From: Betaproteobacteria bacterium
GTDB lineage: Bacteria; Pseudomonadota; Gammaproteobacteria; Burkholderiales; Burkholderiaceae
Assembly: GCA_009927445.1 (NCBI GenBank)
Contig: RFMZ01000212.1
Coordinates: 1-64,000 of the forward strand
Direction: 5' to 3'
Length of the DNA stretch: 64,000 nucleotides
A program made the translations under genes and the position numbers. The notes under the pieces were generated by a model. The model saw only the letters and a program-made list of their open reading frames with translations. It had not been told where the DNA came from and searched no databases. Shown here in pieces: positions 45,108 through 56,390 of this stretch. Position 1 is the first letter of the stretch, and each line of letters begins with the position of its first letter.

Positions 45108-46229
45108 TTGGCTAAAAAGCGTGACTTTTATGAAGTACTAGGGGTAGCAAAAAACGCCAGCGATGATGAGTTAAAAAAGGCTTATCGTAAGCTGGCGATG
45201 AAGTACCATCCTGATCGTAATCCTGATAATAAAGAATCGGAAGAAAAGTTTAAAGAGGCCAAAGAGGCCTATGAAATGCTTTCTGATCCGCAAAAGAAAG
45301 CTGCTTACGATCAGTATGGTCATGCTGGTGTTGACCCCAATATGGCTGGTGGTCAGGCTGGCGGCTTTGCAGATGCCTTCGGTGATATTTTTGGAGACAT
45401 CTTTGGCGCAGGTGCGAGGGGCGGTGGCCGCCCTGGTCAGCAAGTATACCGAGGCGGTGACTTGCGTTATAGCATGGACATATCCCTTGAGGAGGCTGCC
45501 CATGGCCATGAAACTCAAATTCGTATACCGGGGTGGAATGAGTGTGATGTGTGCTCTGGAAAGGGCGCAGAACCTGGTTCCAAAGTAGAGAGTTGTTCAA
45601 CTTGCGGTGGTCAAGGTCAGGTGCGGATGTCGCAGGGCTTTTTTTCTATGCAGCAGACTTGCCCGAAATGTAGGGGCAATGGGCAATTTATACCCAAGCC
45701 TTGTAAAAAATGTCATGGCGAGGGCAAGACCAAGCAGCAAAAAACCCTAGAAGTCAAAATTCCTGCGGGGATTGAAGACGGTATGCGGATTCGATTAACT
45801 GGACATGGTGAGCCTGGAATTAACCAAGGCCCTCCGGGTGATTTGTATGTGGAAATTCATATTCGACCGCATTCTGTATTTGAGCGAGAAGGTGATGACT
45901 TACATTTCCAAATGCCAATCTCATTTAAGACTGCTTGTCTTGGTGGTGAGGTTGAGGTGCCAACTTTAGCCGGTAAGGCGTCTTTTTCGGTGGCTGAGGG
46001 AACTCAAACAGGTCGCACTTTTAGACTTCGTGGTAAAGGCATTAAGGGAGTCCGGTCGAGTGTTGTTGGCGATTTATATGTCCACGTGCAAGTTGAGACC
46101 CCGGTTAAGCTCAATGAGCAACAGCGACAATTATTGCGTGATTTTGATGCCAGCATCCAGTCTGATAGCAGTAAGCATAACCCGCAAGAGAAGGGGTGGT
46201 TTGATCGGGTAAAAAGCTTTTTTAATTAA
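45108..46229 (+). CDS. dnaJ: Chaperone DnaJ, probable TTG start at 45108 (ORF opens at 45093)
   Basis: [39 protein letters not shown]; four CxxCxGxG zinc motifs; AAGGA Shine-Dalgarno at 45096-45100. Confidence 0.97.
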   Translation: MAKKRDFYEVLGVAKNASDDELKKAYRKLAMKYHPDRNPDNKESEEKFKEAKEAYEMLSDPQKKAAYDQYGHAGVDPNMAGGQAGGFADAFGDIFGDIFGAGARGGGRPGQQVYRGGDLRYSMDISLEEAAHGHETQIRIPGWNECDVCSGKGAEPGSKVESCSTCGGQGQVRMSQGFFSMQQTCPKCRGNGQFIPKPCKKCHGEGKTKQQKTLEVKIPAGIEDGMRIRLTGHGEPGINQGPPGDLYVEIHIRPHSVFEREGDDLHFQMPISFKTACLGGEVEVPTLAGKASFSVAEGTQTGRTFRLRGKGIKGVRSSVVGDLYVHVQVETPVKLNEQQRQLLRDFDASIQSDSSKHNPQEKGWFDRVKSFFN

Positions 46230-46312
46230 TTAGCCTAAAAGATCCGAGCACACGTCTACTTCTACTAGGGACTAATTCAAGACTAAGCCTCTTCCTGAAT
46301 CAAAAAAAAGCA

Positions 46313-47137
46313 TCAATCCGAAAAGCAATGCTCGGGTGCAGGGAAGACGCCAGATTTAACTTCTTCAATATACAGTTTTATCGCTTTTTCAATAGTTCCC
46401 GTACATTCCAAGAAATTTTTAACAAATTTAGGCTGACGTCCAGGGAATGCACCGATAGCGTCGTGCATGACTAGAACTTGACCAGAGCAATCGGGCCCGG
46501 CGCCAATACCCACAGTTGGTATGGTTAAGCTCTCGGTGATTGATTTTCCAAGACTCGAAGGAATAGCCTCTAAAACTAGTAACTGAGCTCCTGCTGCTTC
46601 AAGTGCTAAGGCATCCTCGCGCATTATTTGAGCGGCCGTAGGCGTTTTACCTTGCACCTTAAAACCGCCCAAAGTATTGACTGATTGCGGTGTAAGACCT
46701 AGATGGGCGCATACTGGTATGCCTTGTTTGACGAGGTGCTCAATAATTTCAACAAGCCATTTACCACCCTCTAATTTGACCATTTGCGCACCGGCTCGCA
46801 TTAAAAGAGTAGCATTTTTTAGAGCCATCTCGGCATTACCATATGAAGCAAAGGGAAGGTCAGCGACTAAAAAGGATCTGGAACTTGCTCGCGCAACACA
46901 GGCAGTATGGTAAACAACGTCAGCCACTTGCACTGGAATTGTTGTACTGTGACCCTGAATGACGTTGCCTAGGGAATCACCAATCAAAATAACATCAATC
47001 CCATGCTGGTCAAAGAGTGCAGCAAAGCTTGCATCATAGGCTGTTAAGGAGGTGATCTTATTACCATCCTCTTTCATTTTAAAAAGAGTAGTGACGGAGA
47101 CTGGTAGGATATTTTTTTGTGGATCGATATAACTCAT
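46313..47137 (-). CDS. panB: 3-methyl-2-oxobutanoate hydroxymethyltransferase
   Basis: ITSLTAYDASFAALFDQHGIDVILIGDSLGNVIQGHSTTIPV; GIGAGPDCSGQVLVMHDAIG. Confidence 0.98.
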   Translation of the reverse strand: MSYIDPQKNILPVSVTTLFKMKEDGNKITSLTAYDASFAALFDQHGIDVILIGDSLGNVIQGHSTTIPVQVADVVYHTACVARASSRSFLVADLPFASYGNAEMALKNATLLMRAGAQMVKLEGGKWLVEIIEHLVKQGIPVCAHLGLTPQSVNTLGGFKVQGKTPTAAQIMREDALALEAAGAQLLVLEAIPSSLGKSITESLTIPTVGIGAGPDCSGQVLVMHDAIGAFPGRQPKFVKNFLECTGTIEKAIKLYIEEVKSGVFPAPEHCFSD

Positions 47138-47187
47138 ATTGAGTCGATAGGTTCTTTAGATTTTTTAGAAAAGTTTTTGAGCAAAAT

Positions 47188-47706
47188 CTACGAAGGTTTT
47201 GATTCGCAGGGTCCGTTGCATAAGGAGCTATTATGCAACCGCTCTATTTTTTGCCAAGATAGATTTGCGATTTGATCTTTCAATTTTCCAATTTTAGGCA
47301 AGGATATTTCGGAATCAATCTCTAATAACGGCAAAAGAACAAACATTCTTTCGGCCATTCTGGGGTGGGGCAAGATCAATTCTGGAGAATTGTACGTTAC
47401 ATCATCATACATCAGTAGGTCGATATCGAGCGTTCTAGGGGCATTTTCGTAAGGCCGTTCTCGACCAAACTTTTGCTCGACAGATTGGCAGGCGTGTAAG
47501 AGGGGGATTGGTTCGAGACGGGTTGAGACTGCGATGACATTATTGACGTAATCATTGCCAGGAGCATTCACGGGCGTACTGATATAAAAACAACTCCGCG
47601 CGTTAATTTGAATTGCAGGAATCTGGGCTAGACAAATGACTGCATCGGTTAAGATTTGTCGAGAGTCTCCAATATTACCGCCGAGTCCTATGTAGGCTGT
47701 TGACAT
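47188..47706 (-). CDS. folK: 2-amino-4-hydroxy-6-hydroxymethyldihydropteridine pyrophosphokinase
   Basis: AYIGLGGNIGDSRQIL; RPYENAPRTLDIDLLMYDD; LILPHPRMAERMFVLLPL. Confidence 0.97.
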   Translation of the reverse strand: MSTAYIGLGGNIGDSRQILTDAVICLAQIPAIQINARSCFYISTPVNAPGNDYVNNVIAVSTRLEPIPLLHACQSVEQKFGRERPYENAPRTLDIDLLMYDDVTYNSPELILPHPRMAERMFVLLPLLEIDSEISLPKIGKLKDQIANLSWQKIERLHNSSLCNGPCESKPS

Positions 47707-47757
47707 GTATTAGTTACCTTTAGTCTTGGTATTTATTTCCTCTACTTTAATGAAATT

Positions 47758-49182
47758 TCAAGGGGACTGCTCGACGTCTAGTAATTTTTCATCAGAGGCT
47801 TGATGTTTAGGGGCTCGGCGCCTTCGCCTTCGAGACTTATTTGCATTACTTGACAAATTTACAGGGGATTCATTTTTAACTTGTAATAGGAGTTCTGCCC
47901 GTTCATCTGGAGTGGTAATTTGGAACTTTTCCCACCACTGAGCCAATTCCATTGGTAATTGTTTTGCCTCACATCGAAGACATAGAAAATCAAAGCCTGC
48001 CCTAAACCTGGGCGCCTCAATTAATCGATAGGGCATTTTCCCAATGCGTTTTTCAAAACGGGGTTGCAAACTCCAAATTTCATGCATATCCGTTTCAAAT
48101 CTTCGTTGGATTGCAAACACTTCTCGTTGGTTAGCTAAGACTAGATCGATTGCCTGATGCAGTGCTAACACGGTAGTTTTACCAGTTTGCATGAGTAATT
48201 GCCATTCGGTATAGACCTGCTCCCAAAGCAAGGCTGCAAATAAAAAACCAGGAGAGATCGTTTTACCTTCTTGAACGCGCTGATCGGTTCTATCCAGGGC
48301 TAATTTGGCAAAGCTCGTTTGACCATCTTTTTCCAAAATTGCATCTAACATGGGTAAAAGACCTTGGTCGAGTCCGACATCGCGAAGTGTGCAAAGTGAG
48401 GACCAAGCGTGGCCTGAAACAAGGAGTTTGAGCATTTCATCAAAAAGCCTAGCGCTAGGGACATCATGAATTAAGTGCGCTAAGGATGCGATTGGCTCTA
48501 AGGACTTGGGTTCAATCTCGAATTGCGTTTTAGCCGCGAAACGAACGACTCGGAGCATACGAACTGGATCTTCACGATAGCGTTGCGTTGGATCACCGAT
48601 CATTCGTAGTAATTTGTTTTTGATGTCGGCCATCCCGTGGTGGTAATCCAAGACGCGTTCGCTCGCCGGATCATAGTACATGGCATTAATTGTGAAATCT
48701 CTTCTGGCGGCGTCTTCAGCTTGATTTCCCCAGACGTTATCGCGAAGTATTCTGCCACTTTGTGCGATATGCTCTCCGGACTCTTCTAAAAGAGCGCGAA
48801 AGGTTGAGACCTCGATAATTTCTTGGCGTTGAGTTGTAGAACTGGAGCCATAAAATGTGACATGAACAATTTGGAACCGCTTGCCAATAATTCGTGAGCG
48901 TTTAAATAACTGATGAACTTGGTCTGGGGTAGCATTTGTTGCAACATCAAAATCTTTGGGGGTTATGCCTAGGAGTAAGTCGCGAACTGCTCCTCCAACA
49001 ATATAAGCGAGATAGCCCGCATCTTGGAGGGTTTTAGTGACTTTGATCGCATTTTTAGAAATGAGTTGCGGGTCAATGTGATGCTTCGTCTTTTCAACGG
49101 GTGTTGGTTGTTTTTTTTTGTGTACTGGTTGAGAAAGGCGATCTTTTTTTCCAAACAAGCGACGAATCATTTGTTGAATCAT
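47758..49182 (-). CDS. pcnB: Poly(A) polymerase I (ORF opens at 49206; ATGA overlap with the upstream HAD gene favours start 49182)
   Basis: AYIVGGAVRDLLLGITPKDFDVATNATPDQVHQLFKRSRIIGKRFQIVHV; C-terminal RRRRRRAPK. Confidence 0.96.
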   Translation of the reverse strand: MIQQMIRRLFGKKDRLSQPVHKKKQPTPVEKTKHHIDPQLISKNAIKVTKTLQDAGYLAYIVGGAVRDLLLGITPKDFDVATNATPDQVHQLFKRSRIIGKRFQIVHVTFYGSSSTTQRQEIIEVSTFRALLEESGEHIAQSGRILRDNVWGNQAEDAARRDFTINAMYYDPASERVLDYHHGMADIKNKLLRMIGDPTQRYREDPVRMLRVVRFAAKTQFEIEPKSLEPIASLAHLIHDVPSARLFDEMLKLLVSGHAWSSLCTLRDVGLDQGLLPMLDAILEKDGQTSFAKLALDRTDQRVQEGKTISPGFLFAALLWEQVYTEWQLLMQTGKTTVLALHQAIDLVLANQREVFAIQRRFETDMHEIWSLQPRFEKRIGKMPYRLIEAPRFRAGFDFLCLRCEAKQLPMELAQWWEKFQITTPDERAELLLQVKNESPVNLSSNANKSRRRRRRAPKHQASDEKLLDVEQSP

Positions 49183-49871
49183 GCAAACAAATCCAAAATT
49201 TGCCATTGATTTGAAGTGGCGTATGCTCGCAAACGTTCATCAGGATTAGTTGCTACAGGAGTTTTAACTTGCTGTAATAAGGGGAGGTCATTCATCGAGT
49301 CGGAGTAAAAAATACTTTCTTGAAGCGATTGCCAATCATAGCCAAGCTTTCTTAACCAATTTTGCACGTGGACTACTTTGCCTTCCTTAAAGTTAGGGGT
49401 TCCATGCACTCTACCAGTAAATTGGATTTTGTCCTGTAAAAGCATAGTTTCTGGCTCGGTTGCAATCAGTTGGTCGATACCAAAACGTTTTGCAATAGGT
49501 CTAGTAACAAAGCTATTGGTAGCTGTCACAATACAACAGATATCGCCTTTAACCAGATGATGGTTAACCAGGCCGATTGCCTCTTTACGAATTTGCGGCT
49601 CGATCACTTCAGTCATAAACTGCTCGTGCCATTGATCTAAGGTCGATTTTGGGTGATCTTTGAGGGGCTTTAAAGCGAATTGCAAAAACGCTTGAATATC
49701 CAGCGTACCTTCTTTGTAAGCCCGATAAAACCGTTCATTCTCTTGTTGGTAATATAAGGGATCGACAACTCCGAGTCGAGCTAGAAAGCGCCCCCATTCA
49801 TGGTCACTATCGATTGGAAGAAGGGTATGGTCTAGGTCGAATAGAGCGATACAAGGTAGCTTTGGGTTCAT
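49179..49871 (-). CDS. HAD-family hydrolase, subfamily IB (phosphoserine phosphatase-like)
   Basis: IALFDLDHTLLPIDSDHEWGRFL; IVTATNSFVTRPIAKRFGID; YSDSMNDLPLLQQV. Confidence 0.92.
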   Translation of the reverse strand: MNPKLPCIALFDLDHTLLPIDSDHEWGRFLARLGVVDPLYYQQENERFYRAYKEGTLDIQAFLQFALKPLKDHPKSTLDQWHEQFMTEVIEPQIRKEAIGLVNHHLVKGDICCIVTATNSFVTRPIAKRFGIDQLIATEPETMLLQDKIQFTGRVHGTPNFKEGKVVHVQNWLRKLGYDWQSLQESIFYSDSMNDLPLLQQVKTPVATNPDERLRAYATSNQWQILDLFA

Positions 49872-49878
49872 TGCGTAA

Positions 49879-50607
49879 TTAGTTTGGATTAAATAAATCT
49901 CTTAATAAAGAAAGATTGATTGGACGTTTTGTTTGTAAGGAATATTGATCTAGGACCTCTAGTATATTGATTAAACTAGGTAAGTCGCGCGGGCAATTTT
50001 TGAGTAGCCACGGAGCAATATCATCAGAAAGATGAAGGCCTCTAGCCAGAGAAGCTTCTTGGATAGCGCATATTTTTTCTGTATCAGACAGAATCTGTAA
50101 CGAAAAGTTGATTCCAGAAGCCAGTCTTGAAGAAACATCCTCTCTGATATGAAGTCCTTTGATGGAATGTGCCCCAGAAATACACAAGAAAATTTCTGGC
50201 GACGACTTGGTATCGATCATGAGTTTGAATAGCTGACTTAACTCAGTCGAATTCAACACATGGATATCGTCAATCAAATAAGCAAGTTTTTGTGGGGAAG
50301 TTTGGAGAGTGCTCCAAAGTGGGCTAGATGGGGTCAGAAATAAGGTCGGTAAATTAGCGCCCTTTGCTTCCTCAAATAAGGCCTTTAGTAAGTGTGACTT
50401 ACCTGAGCCGTTTGCTCCCCAGAGGTAAATCAAGTTTAACTCTGGCGGTATCGTCTTACCGGCATGCCAGTGCGAGCTAATCTTTTCTAGAATAGTACGA
50501 ACGCAAACGGATTCTAGTTGAGGCACATTCGACAAAACAAAATTGGCAAGGCTTGGAATCGGCGACTTTAATATGTCTAGGGTAAATTGTTGCTGATTTA
50601 ATTTCAT
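49879..50607 (-). CDS. hda: DnaA-like regulatory inactivator Hda (ORF opens at 50640)
   Basis: LNLIYLWGANGSGKSHLLKALFEEA; YLIDDIHVLNSTELSQLFKLM; AAA+ fold without DnaA DNA-binding domain. Confidence 0.88.
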   Translation of the reverse strand: MKLNQQQFTLDILKSPIPSLANFVLSNVPQLESVCVRTILEKISSHWHAGKTIPPELNLIYLWGANGSGKSHLLKALFEEAKGANLPTLFLTPSSPLWSTLQTSPQKLAYLIDDIHVLNSTELSQLFKLMIDTKSSPEIFLCISGAHSIKGLHIREDVSSRLASGINFSLQILSDTEKICAIQEASLARGLHLSDDIAPWLLKNCPRDLPSLINILEVLDQYSLQTKRPINLSLLRDLFNPN

Positions 50608-50617
50608 GAACAAAAGA

Positions 50618-51622
50618 TTATTTTTCCTTAAACCAAGCACTATCTAGATAGCGTGCTTTTGAGTAGCGAATTGCCACCAGGCTAATTGCTGCCATGGGTA
50701 GGGCTAGAAGGATACCAAAAAACCCAAACAATTGACCAAACACCATCAGGGCAAATAAAACAGCAACGGGGTGCAGACCGATTCGTTCCCCAACTAGTCG
50801 AGGGGTCAGAAAAAAGCCTTCAAGCAATTGTCCCGCGCCGTAAAGAGCGAGGACTAGTAATAGGGCATTACTAGGGCCAAATTGTAATAGTGCGCCTAGG
50901 GTAGACAATGAAAAACTAATTAAAAAGCCGACATAGGGAATAAATGCGACTAGGCCAGTAAAAGCACCCAAGGCAATAGCGCTTTGCACACCGATCAGGT
51001 ATAGACCTGTGCTGTAGTAAATAGCCAGTATGAGCATCACCAAGAACTGCCCGCGCAAATATTGGGAAAGTAGCTCATCGACTTCTTGAACGATAGGAAT
51101 TAGTATAGGGCGTAATTTTTGCGGGATGAGTTGCCCTAGAAGCTTAAAAAATCCTTTCCAGTCCAGCAATAAATAAAACAAAATAAATAGTATGAGAACC
51201 AAATTTGCTATAAAAAGAAAAAAAGACCCTGATGAAGCTAGAACTGTGGAAAGAGTTTTGGTTACTAGGCTGTTAGCATTATCTGCGACTTGTGAACTAA
51301 TTTGAATAGTGAGCTGTTCTCGGATATGGCTCCAATCTAATTCGATATTTAAATTAGTTAATTTGGGGGTAGCCCATAACTGGATTGATGCAAGCCAGCT
51401 AGGGAACTGCTTCTTAATAAGTGGAATTTCATGTTGTAGTAGGTTCAGGAGTAACAGAACAATAGTTAAACAGATAAATACGCCTAAAATTAAGGTAAAA
51501 AGAGCGGCCAAGCTACGGGGAATTTTCAGAGCCTCCAGGCGCAAAGTCACCGGCTCTAGAATATAGGCCAAGATAAATGCGGCTAAAAAAGGCGTCAAAA
51601 TTTCAGACATTGCGTCCACCAT
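50618..51622 (-). CDS. AI-2E family/PerM-type permease
   Basis: Multi-TM protein, LAAFILAYILEPVTLRLEALKIPRSLAALFTL; GLVAFIPYVGFLISFSL; LVGERIGLHPVAVLFALMVFGQLFGFFG. Confidence 0.92.
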   Translation of the reverse strand: MVDAMSEILTPFLAAFILAYILEPVTLRLEALKIPRSLAALFTLILGVFICLTIVLLLLNLLQHEIPLIKKQFPSWLASIQLWATPKLTNLNIELDWSHIREQLTIQISSQVADNANSLVTKTLSTVLASSGSFFLFIANLVLILFILFYLLLDWKGFFKLLGQLIPQKLRPILIPIVQEVDELLSQYLRGQFLVMLILAIYYSTGLYLIGVQSAIALGAFTGLVAFIPYVGFLISFSLSTLGALLQFGPSNALLLVLALYGAGQLLEGFFLTPRLVGERIGLHPVAVLFALMVFGQLFGFFGILLALPMAAISLVAIRYSKARYLDSAWFKEK

Positions 51623-51663
51623 GAATTAGAATCTTCTCATTCTACCGAGTACAAGAGAACAAT

Positions 51664-52740
51664 ATGTCAAATTCAAACAAAAATGATACATCCAAGCCAT
51701 TGATCGCATCTTCCCATGGTCTATCTTATAAGGATGCTGGCGTTGATATGGCTGCTGGTGATGAGCTAGTCGAGCGAATCAAGCCCTTAGCAAAGAAAAC
51801 GATGCGGGAGGGCGTATTAGCGGGTATTGGAGGCTTTGGGGCTCTTTTTGAGGTCCCCAAGAGATATCAGGAACCGGTCTTGGTATCTGGCACTGACGGG
51901 GTGGGAACTAAGTTAAAGCTAGCTTTTGAGTGGCAGATTCATGACACAGTTGGGCAGGATCTGGTGGCAATGAGTGTGAATGATATTCTTGTTCAAGGCG
52001 CAGAATCGCTCTTTTTCCTAGACTATTTTGCTTGTGGAAAGTTGTCGGTAGAAGTTGCTGCGACAGTTATTGGAGGTGTTGCTAAGGGATGTGAAATTGC
52101 TGGTTGCGCCCTGATTGGCGGCGAGACCGCTGAAATGCCAGGTATGTATCCTGCAGGTGAGTATGATTTAGCAGGATTTGCGGTTGGCGTAGTCGAAAAG
52201 TGTAAAATTATTACTGGTAAACAAATCCAACCTGGCGATCAGTTAATCGGAGTTGCATCAAGCGGAGCGCATTCGAACGGTTTTTCCTTAATTCGAAAAA
52301 TACTTGAGCGAGCAGGCGCTCAACCGCTAGATGATTTTGCTGGAAGACCACTACAGGAGGTAGTGATGGCGCCTACCCAAATCTATGTTAAACCGATCTT
52401 AAATCTACTGAACATCGTAAGTGTTAAGGGGATGGCACATATTACCGGTGGTGGCTTAGTTGAGAACATCCCTCGGGTCTTACCTGAAAACCTACAAGCG
52501 GTTTTGCACCGGGATGCATGGCAAATGCCTAGCTTATTTCAATGGTTACAAGAAAAGGGTCAAGTAGCCGATTTAGAAATGCATCGCGTATTTAATTGTG
52601 GCATAGGTTTAGTAGTTGTAGTACCTAGCCACGCCGTTTCTCAAGCGATTGAGGCATTAAAGGCGGAACAATTAACTGCTTGGCAAATCGGCGAGGTCGT
52701 CGAACGTCCCGTGAACGCACCGCAAACGATCGTACTTTAA
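51664..52740 (+). CDS. purM: Phosphoribosylformylglycinamidine cyclo-ligase
   Basis: [75 protein letters not shown]. Confidence 0.98.
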   Translation: MSNSNKNDTSKPLIASSHGLSYKDAGVDMAAGDELVERIKPLAKKTMREGVLAGIGGFGALFEVPKRYQEPVLVSGTDGVGTKLKLAFEWQIHDTVGQDLVAMSVNDILVQGAESLFFLDYFACGKLSVEVAATVIGGVAKGCEIAGCALIGGETAEMPGMYPAGEYDLAGFAVGVVEKCKIITGKQIQPGDQLIGVASSGAHSNGFSLIRKILERAGAQPLDDFAGRPLQEVVMAPTQIYVKPILNLLNIVSVKGMAHITGGGLVENIPRVLPENLQAVLHRDAWQMPSLFQWLQEKGQVADLEMHRVFNCGIGLVVVVPSHAVSQAIEALKAEQLTAWQIGEVVERPVNAPQTIVL

Positions 52741-52749
52741 AAGAAATAT

Positions 52750-53745
52750 TTAGCGCAGGCAATGCTGTTCAATATAACTAACGCATTTAGCGGCAGTTTG
52801 AGGAATGACTTGAGGTAAGCTTGGATCAACGACAATACGACTTGGCATAGCCCGCAACCAAGTCAACTGTCTTTTGCCCAATTGCCTTGTAGCGGCAAGA
52901 CTTGTACTGACCAAATCGGGGTAGTTTATTTCTTCACGAAGATATTGCCAGGCTTGGCGATAACCTACCGCTCGCATAGCTGGCAGATCGGGCGTAATTT
53001 GGGGATTTAAAATTAAGCTGGCCACTTCCTCTAAAAAACCAAGCTGCAGCATTTTTAAAAAGCGCTCTGCCATTCGAGCGTGAAGCCATTGACGATCATT
53101 TGGCTCCAAAGATATTAAATGATGTTTGATGATGGAGCCATCTCGCGATGGCGCATAGGGTGCTTTGGCTATCCAAGACGACATTGGTTGTCCTGAGCCT
53201 AGGTAGACTTCAAGAGCCCTAGAAATACGCTGCGTGTCGCCAGGAGGTAATTTTGAGGCAGTAATTGGGTCCATTACTTGTAAGCGATCGTACATGGCTG
53301 GCCAGCCGATGACCTCTGCTTCTTTGGCGATTTGTAGTCGAATTTCTGGCTGGCTTTGCGGTAAGTTGGTTAGACCTTGACTCAATGCTCGCCAATACAG
53401 CATTGTTCCGCCGACGATAACTGGCACACTTCCTTTAGCGCGAATCTCGGTAGCCCAACGCGCTGCATCTTTGGCAAATTGGGCGGCTGAGTAAGTTTCC
53501 CAAGGATCTCTGATATCAATGCCATGGTGAGGCACTTGCAACTGCTCAGCCATACTCGGCTTTGCTGTGCCAATATTTAACCCCCTGTAGACTAAAGCTG
53601 AATCCATACTAATTAATTCAATCTGGATATTTTTTTGTAGTGCTTGACTAGTCACTTCCAACGATAATTGACTTTTTCCACTGGCAGTTGGCCCAACGAT
53701 GACTAGTATCTGGTTAAGTGCCGAATCATTTTCAAATGGAGTCAT
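52750..53745 (-). CDS. miaA: tRNA dimethylallyltransferase
   Basis: VIVGPTASGKSQLSLEV; SMDSALVYRGLNIGTAKPS; RAVGYRQAWQYL. Confidence 0.97.
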   Translation of the reverse strand: MTPFENDSALNQILVIVGPTASGKSQLSLEVTSQALQKNIQIELISMDSALVYRGLNIGTAKPSMAEQLQVPHHGIDIRDPWETYSAAQFAKDAARWATEIRAKGSVPVIVGGTMLYWRALSQGLTNLPQSQPEIRLQIAKEAEVIGWPAMYDRLQVMDPITASKLPPGDTQRISRALEVYLGSGQPMSSWIAKAPYAPSRDGSIIKHHLISLEPNDRQWLHARMAERFLKMLQLGFLEEVASLILNPQITPDLPAMRAVGYRQAWQYLREEINYPDLVSTSLAATRQLGKRQLTWLRAMPSRIVVDPSLPQVIPQTAAKCVSYIEQHCLR

Positions 53746-55553
53746 TAACGACCCCGCATAAATAACTTATCCAAGTCTGCTACCGATAATTGAATCCATG
53801 TCGGCCTGCCATGATTACATTGGTCGGCTCGATCGGTTTGTTCCATTTGACGCAATAAGGCATTCATTTCAGGAATCGTTAATAGTCGATGGGCGCGAAC
53901 TGCTGCGTGGCAGGCTTTTGAAGCCAGCTTTTCATGTTGTGCCGCGTTGATGGTAGCACTAGATCCGAGTTGCTCTAAATCGAGGAGTAATTGTCGAATC
54001 AATTGAGCTGGATCTGATTTACTCATTAATGCGGGTAATGATCGAATGACTAATTGTTCAGGCCCAAGCTCAGATATATCAAAGCCCAGTTGAATGAGGC
54101 TGGAGTGATATTCATTCAATGTACTGATTTCAATTCGACTCGCATTGAGTACTACAGGAACAAGAAGTTGTTGGGTGACGACAGCGGTATTTAAATCCGA
54201 TTTATATTTTTCATAAAGAACGCGTTCATGTGCGGCGTGCATATCAACAAGTACGATGCCTTGTTGATTTTGCGCCAAGATATAAATTCCAGCTAACTGC
54301 GCAATTGCCTGCCCTAGAGGCTGGTCGTTTTCTTGAGGGACCTCTGAATAACTACTTTGGACAGAGTTTAGAGTGGTGTTCGGTGTGCTAAAAAGTTGCT
54401 GCATCGAGTCTTTTACTGAGCCACTCATCGGCAGCGATAGCCGTTGATTTTTTGAATAAAACGGGGTGTAGCTTTGGGATTGAGGCGCAACCAATTTTTC
54501 TAATTGCTTAAATTGGGTAGTTGGGAGCGCCAAGTTTTCTAACGTGGGTAAGCTCGCCTCTCCCTGGCCAGCCCCATGAGCTAAGCGGTCTTGAATGGTG
54601 TGGAAGACAAATTGGTGGACTGCCCTACTATCCCGAAAACGAACCTCAATTTTGGCGGGATGCACATTCACATCAACCAACTCAGGATTAATAGTTAAGC
54701 ACAGAAGGAGAATGGGTTGTCGATCGCCATGCAGCACATCTTGATAGGCGCTACGGATAGCGTGATTAATCAGCTTATCTTTGACGAATCGTTGATTAAT
54801 AAAGATATATTGCTGATCAGCCCTTGCTCGGCTAGCTGTTGGTGAGCCGATAAAGCCTGCTAGTTGAATTAACGCATTACCACTTTGTACGGCAAGTTTT
54901 GCTGCTTCAAATTCAGGTCCGAGAATATCAGTTGCGCGGCGATTTAAATCAGCAGCTATCCATCGGTGAAGGGCTTTACCGTTATGCCAAATTGCAAAGC
55001 TAGTTTGAGGATTTGCCAGGGCCACCCGTTTAATCGCTTCGATACAGTGACCCAATTCGGTGGCGTGCGACTTGAGAAATTTTCGTCTAGCTGGAGTATT
55101 AAAAAAAAGATCGGCTACATCCACTCGGGAGCCAATATCTCCAGCAGCCGGCTGAACCTTTTGATGAGCGCTATCAATTTCCCAAGCGTGTTCATCATGG
55201 AGTGTACGGGAGGTAAAAATTGTTCTTGAAACAGATGCAATAGAGGCGAGGGCCTCTCCCCTAAAGCCCATCGTGCGGACGGACTCCAGATCTTCTAGAG
55301 ATCTAATTTTACTCGTAGCATGTCTTGTTAAAGCTAACCGGAGTTCGGCTGCGGGTATCCCGACGCCATCATCACTAATCACAATACGCGAAGTGCCACC
55401 ATCTTCAAGGCGAATCTGAATCTGAGAGGCATTGGCATCGACAGCATTTTCTAACAATTCTTTGACAACTGCTGCTGGTCGTTCAATCACCTCCCCAGCT
55501 GCAATTTGACTAATTAACTGATTTGGTAGTTCTAGAATAGGTTGTCGTGACAT
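53745..55553 (-). CDS. mutL: DNA mismatch repair protein MutL
   Basis: LPNQLISQIAAGEVIERPAAVVKELLENAVDANASQIQIRLEDGG; RHATSKI; MGFRGEALASIASVSR; C-terminal CNHGRPTWIQLS. Confidence 0.98.
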   Translation of the reverse strand: MSRQPILELPNQLISQIAAGEVIERPAAVVKELLENAVDANASQIQIRLEDGGTSRIVISDDGVGIPAAELRLALTRHATSKIRSLEDLESVRTMGFRGEALASIASVSRTIFTSRTLHDEHAWEIDSAHQKVQPAAGDIGSRVDVADLFFNTPARRKFLKSHATELGHCIEAIKRVALANPQTSFAIWHNGKALHRWIAADLNRRATDILGPEFEAAKLAVQSGNALIQLAGFIGSPTASRARADQQYIFINQRFVKDKLINHAIRSAYQDVLHGDRQPILLLCLTINPELVDVNVHPAKIEVRFRDSRAVHQFVFHTIQDRLAHGAGQGEASLPTLENLALPTTQFKQLEKLVAPQSQSYTPFYSKNQRLSLPMSGSVKDSMQQLFSTPNTTLNSVQSSYSEVPQENDQPLGQAIAQLAGIYILAQNQQGIVLVDMHAAHERVLYEKYKSDLNTAVVTQQLLVPVVLNASRIEISTLNEYHSSLIQLGFDISELGPEQLVIRSLPALMSKSDPAQLIRQLLLDLEQLGSSATINAAQHEKLASKACHAAVRAHRLLTIPEMNALLRQMEQTDRADQCNHGRPTWIQLSVADLDKLFMRGR

Positions 55554-55601
55554 GGTGCTATTTTCTCATGAAGACTTCAGTGTTCATTTGAAACTGGTAA
55601 T

Positions 55602-56276
55602 ATGCTTACCGTGGAACAATTAATTATATTCTTGCAGTTTTTAATGCACATAGGCGATCACCTTGGTGAATATGGCGCCTGGTCATACGGCATTTTAAGC
55701 GCTATTATTTTTGCTGAAACAGGTCTCGTCGTATTTCCATTCTTGCCAGGGGATACCCTACTATTCACAGCTGGGGCATTTTGTGCCACCGGTCAGCTTA
55801 ATTTATTTTTGTTGAATTTTTTAATCATTACTGCCGCCATACTCGGTAATACAGTGAATTATTGGATTGGGAAGTATTTAGTTACGCGGATGGAGATAAG
55901 CTCGATTACTTGGATTGATCAGGGCGCTTTAAAAAAAACCCACATTTTTTTTGAAAAACACGGCGGTAAGACAATCATATTAGCGCGCTTTGTGCCGATT
56001 GTAAGGACTTTCGCACCCTTTGTTGCAGGGGTATCGGGGATGAATTTCTCAAAATTTCAGCTATTTAATATTGCTGGGGCGGTATTTTGGAGTGGCTCTT
56101 TAACTGTTGCGGGTTATTTTTTTGGAAACCTTCCTGTGATTAAGGACAACCTGAATACGATCGTATTAATTGGCGTTGGTGCGGCTGTGATACCGGTTCT
56201 TTTGACGGCCTTTGTGCGACTCATCCAGTTGATCCTTTCGAAAAAAAAGACTAATACATCAGAAATTTCTAGATAA
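55602..56276 (+). CDS. DedA family membrane protein
   Basis: LVVFPFLPGDTLLFTAGAFC; FFEKHGGKTIILARFVPIVRTFAPFVAGVSGM. Confidence 0.95.
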   Translation: MLTVEQLIIFLQFLMHIGDHLGEYGAWSYGILSAIIFAETGLVVFPFLPGDTLLFTAGAFCATGQLNLFLLNFLIITAAILGNTVNYWIGKYLVTRMEISSITWIDQGALKKTHIFFEKHGGKTIILARFVPIVRTFAPFVAGVSGMNFSKFQLFNIAGAVFWSGSLTVAGYFFGNLPVIKDNLNTIVLIGVGAAVIPVLLTAFVRLIQLILSKKKTNTSEISR

Positions 56277-56390
56277 GCCCCTGACGCAATTGTGGATAGG
56301 CTGAGCAAAATAGCCCAATCAATTAGCTCGGATATATTGTATTGACTGAGGGGGGATTCTAGTACTTAGAACGATTGGGCACTTTGGCCG

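Noticed and set aside
45171-45600. Two overlapping minus-strand ORFs opposite dnaJ (115 and 116 aa)
   Set aside because: Both antisense to dnaJ; the His/Gln-rich composition is explained by the Gly-rich region on the other strand.
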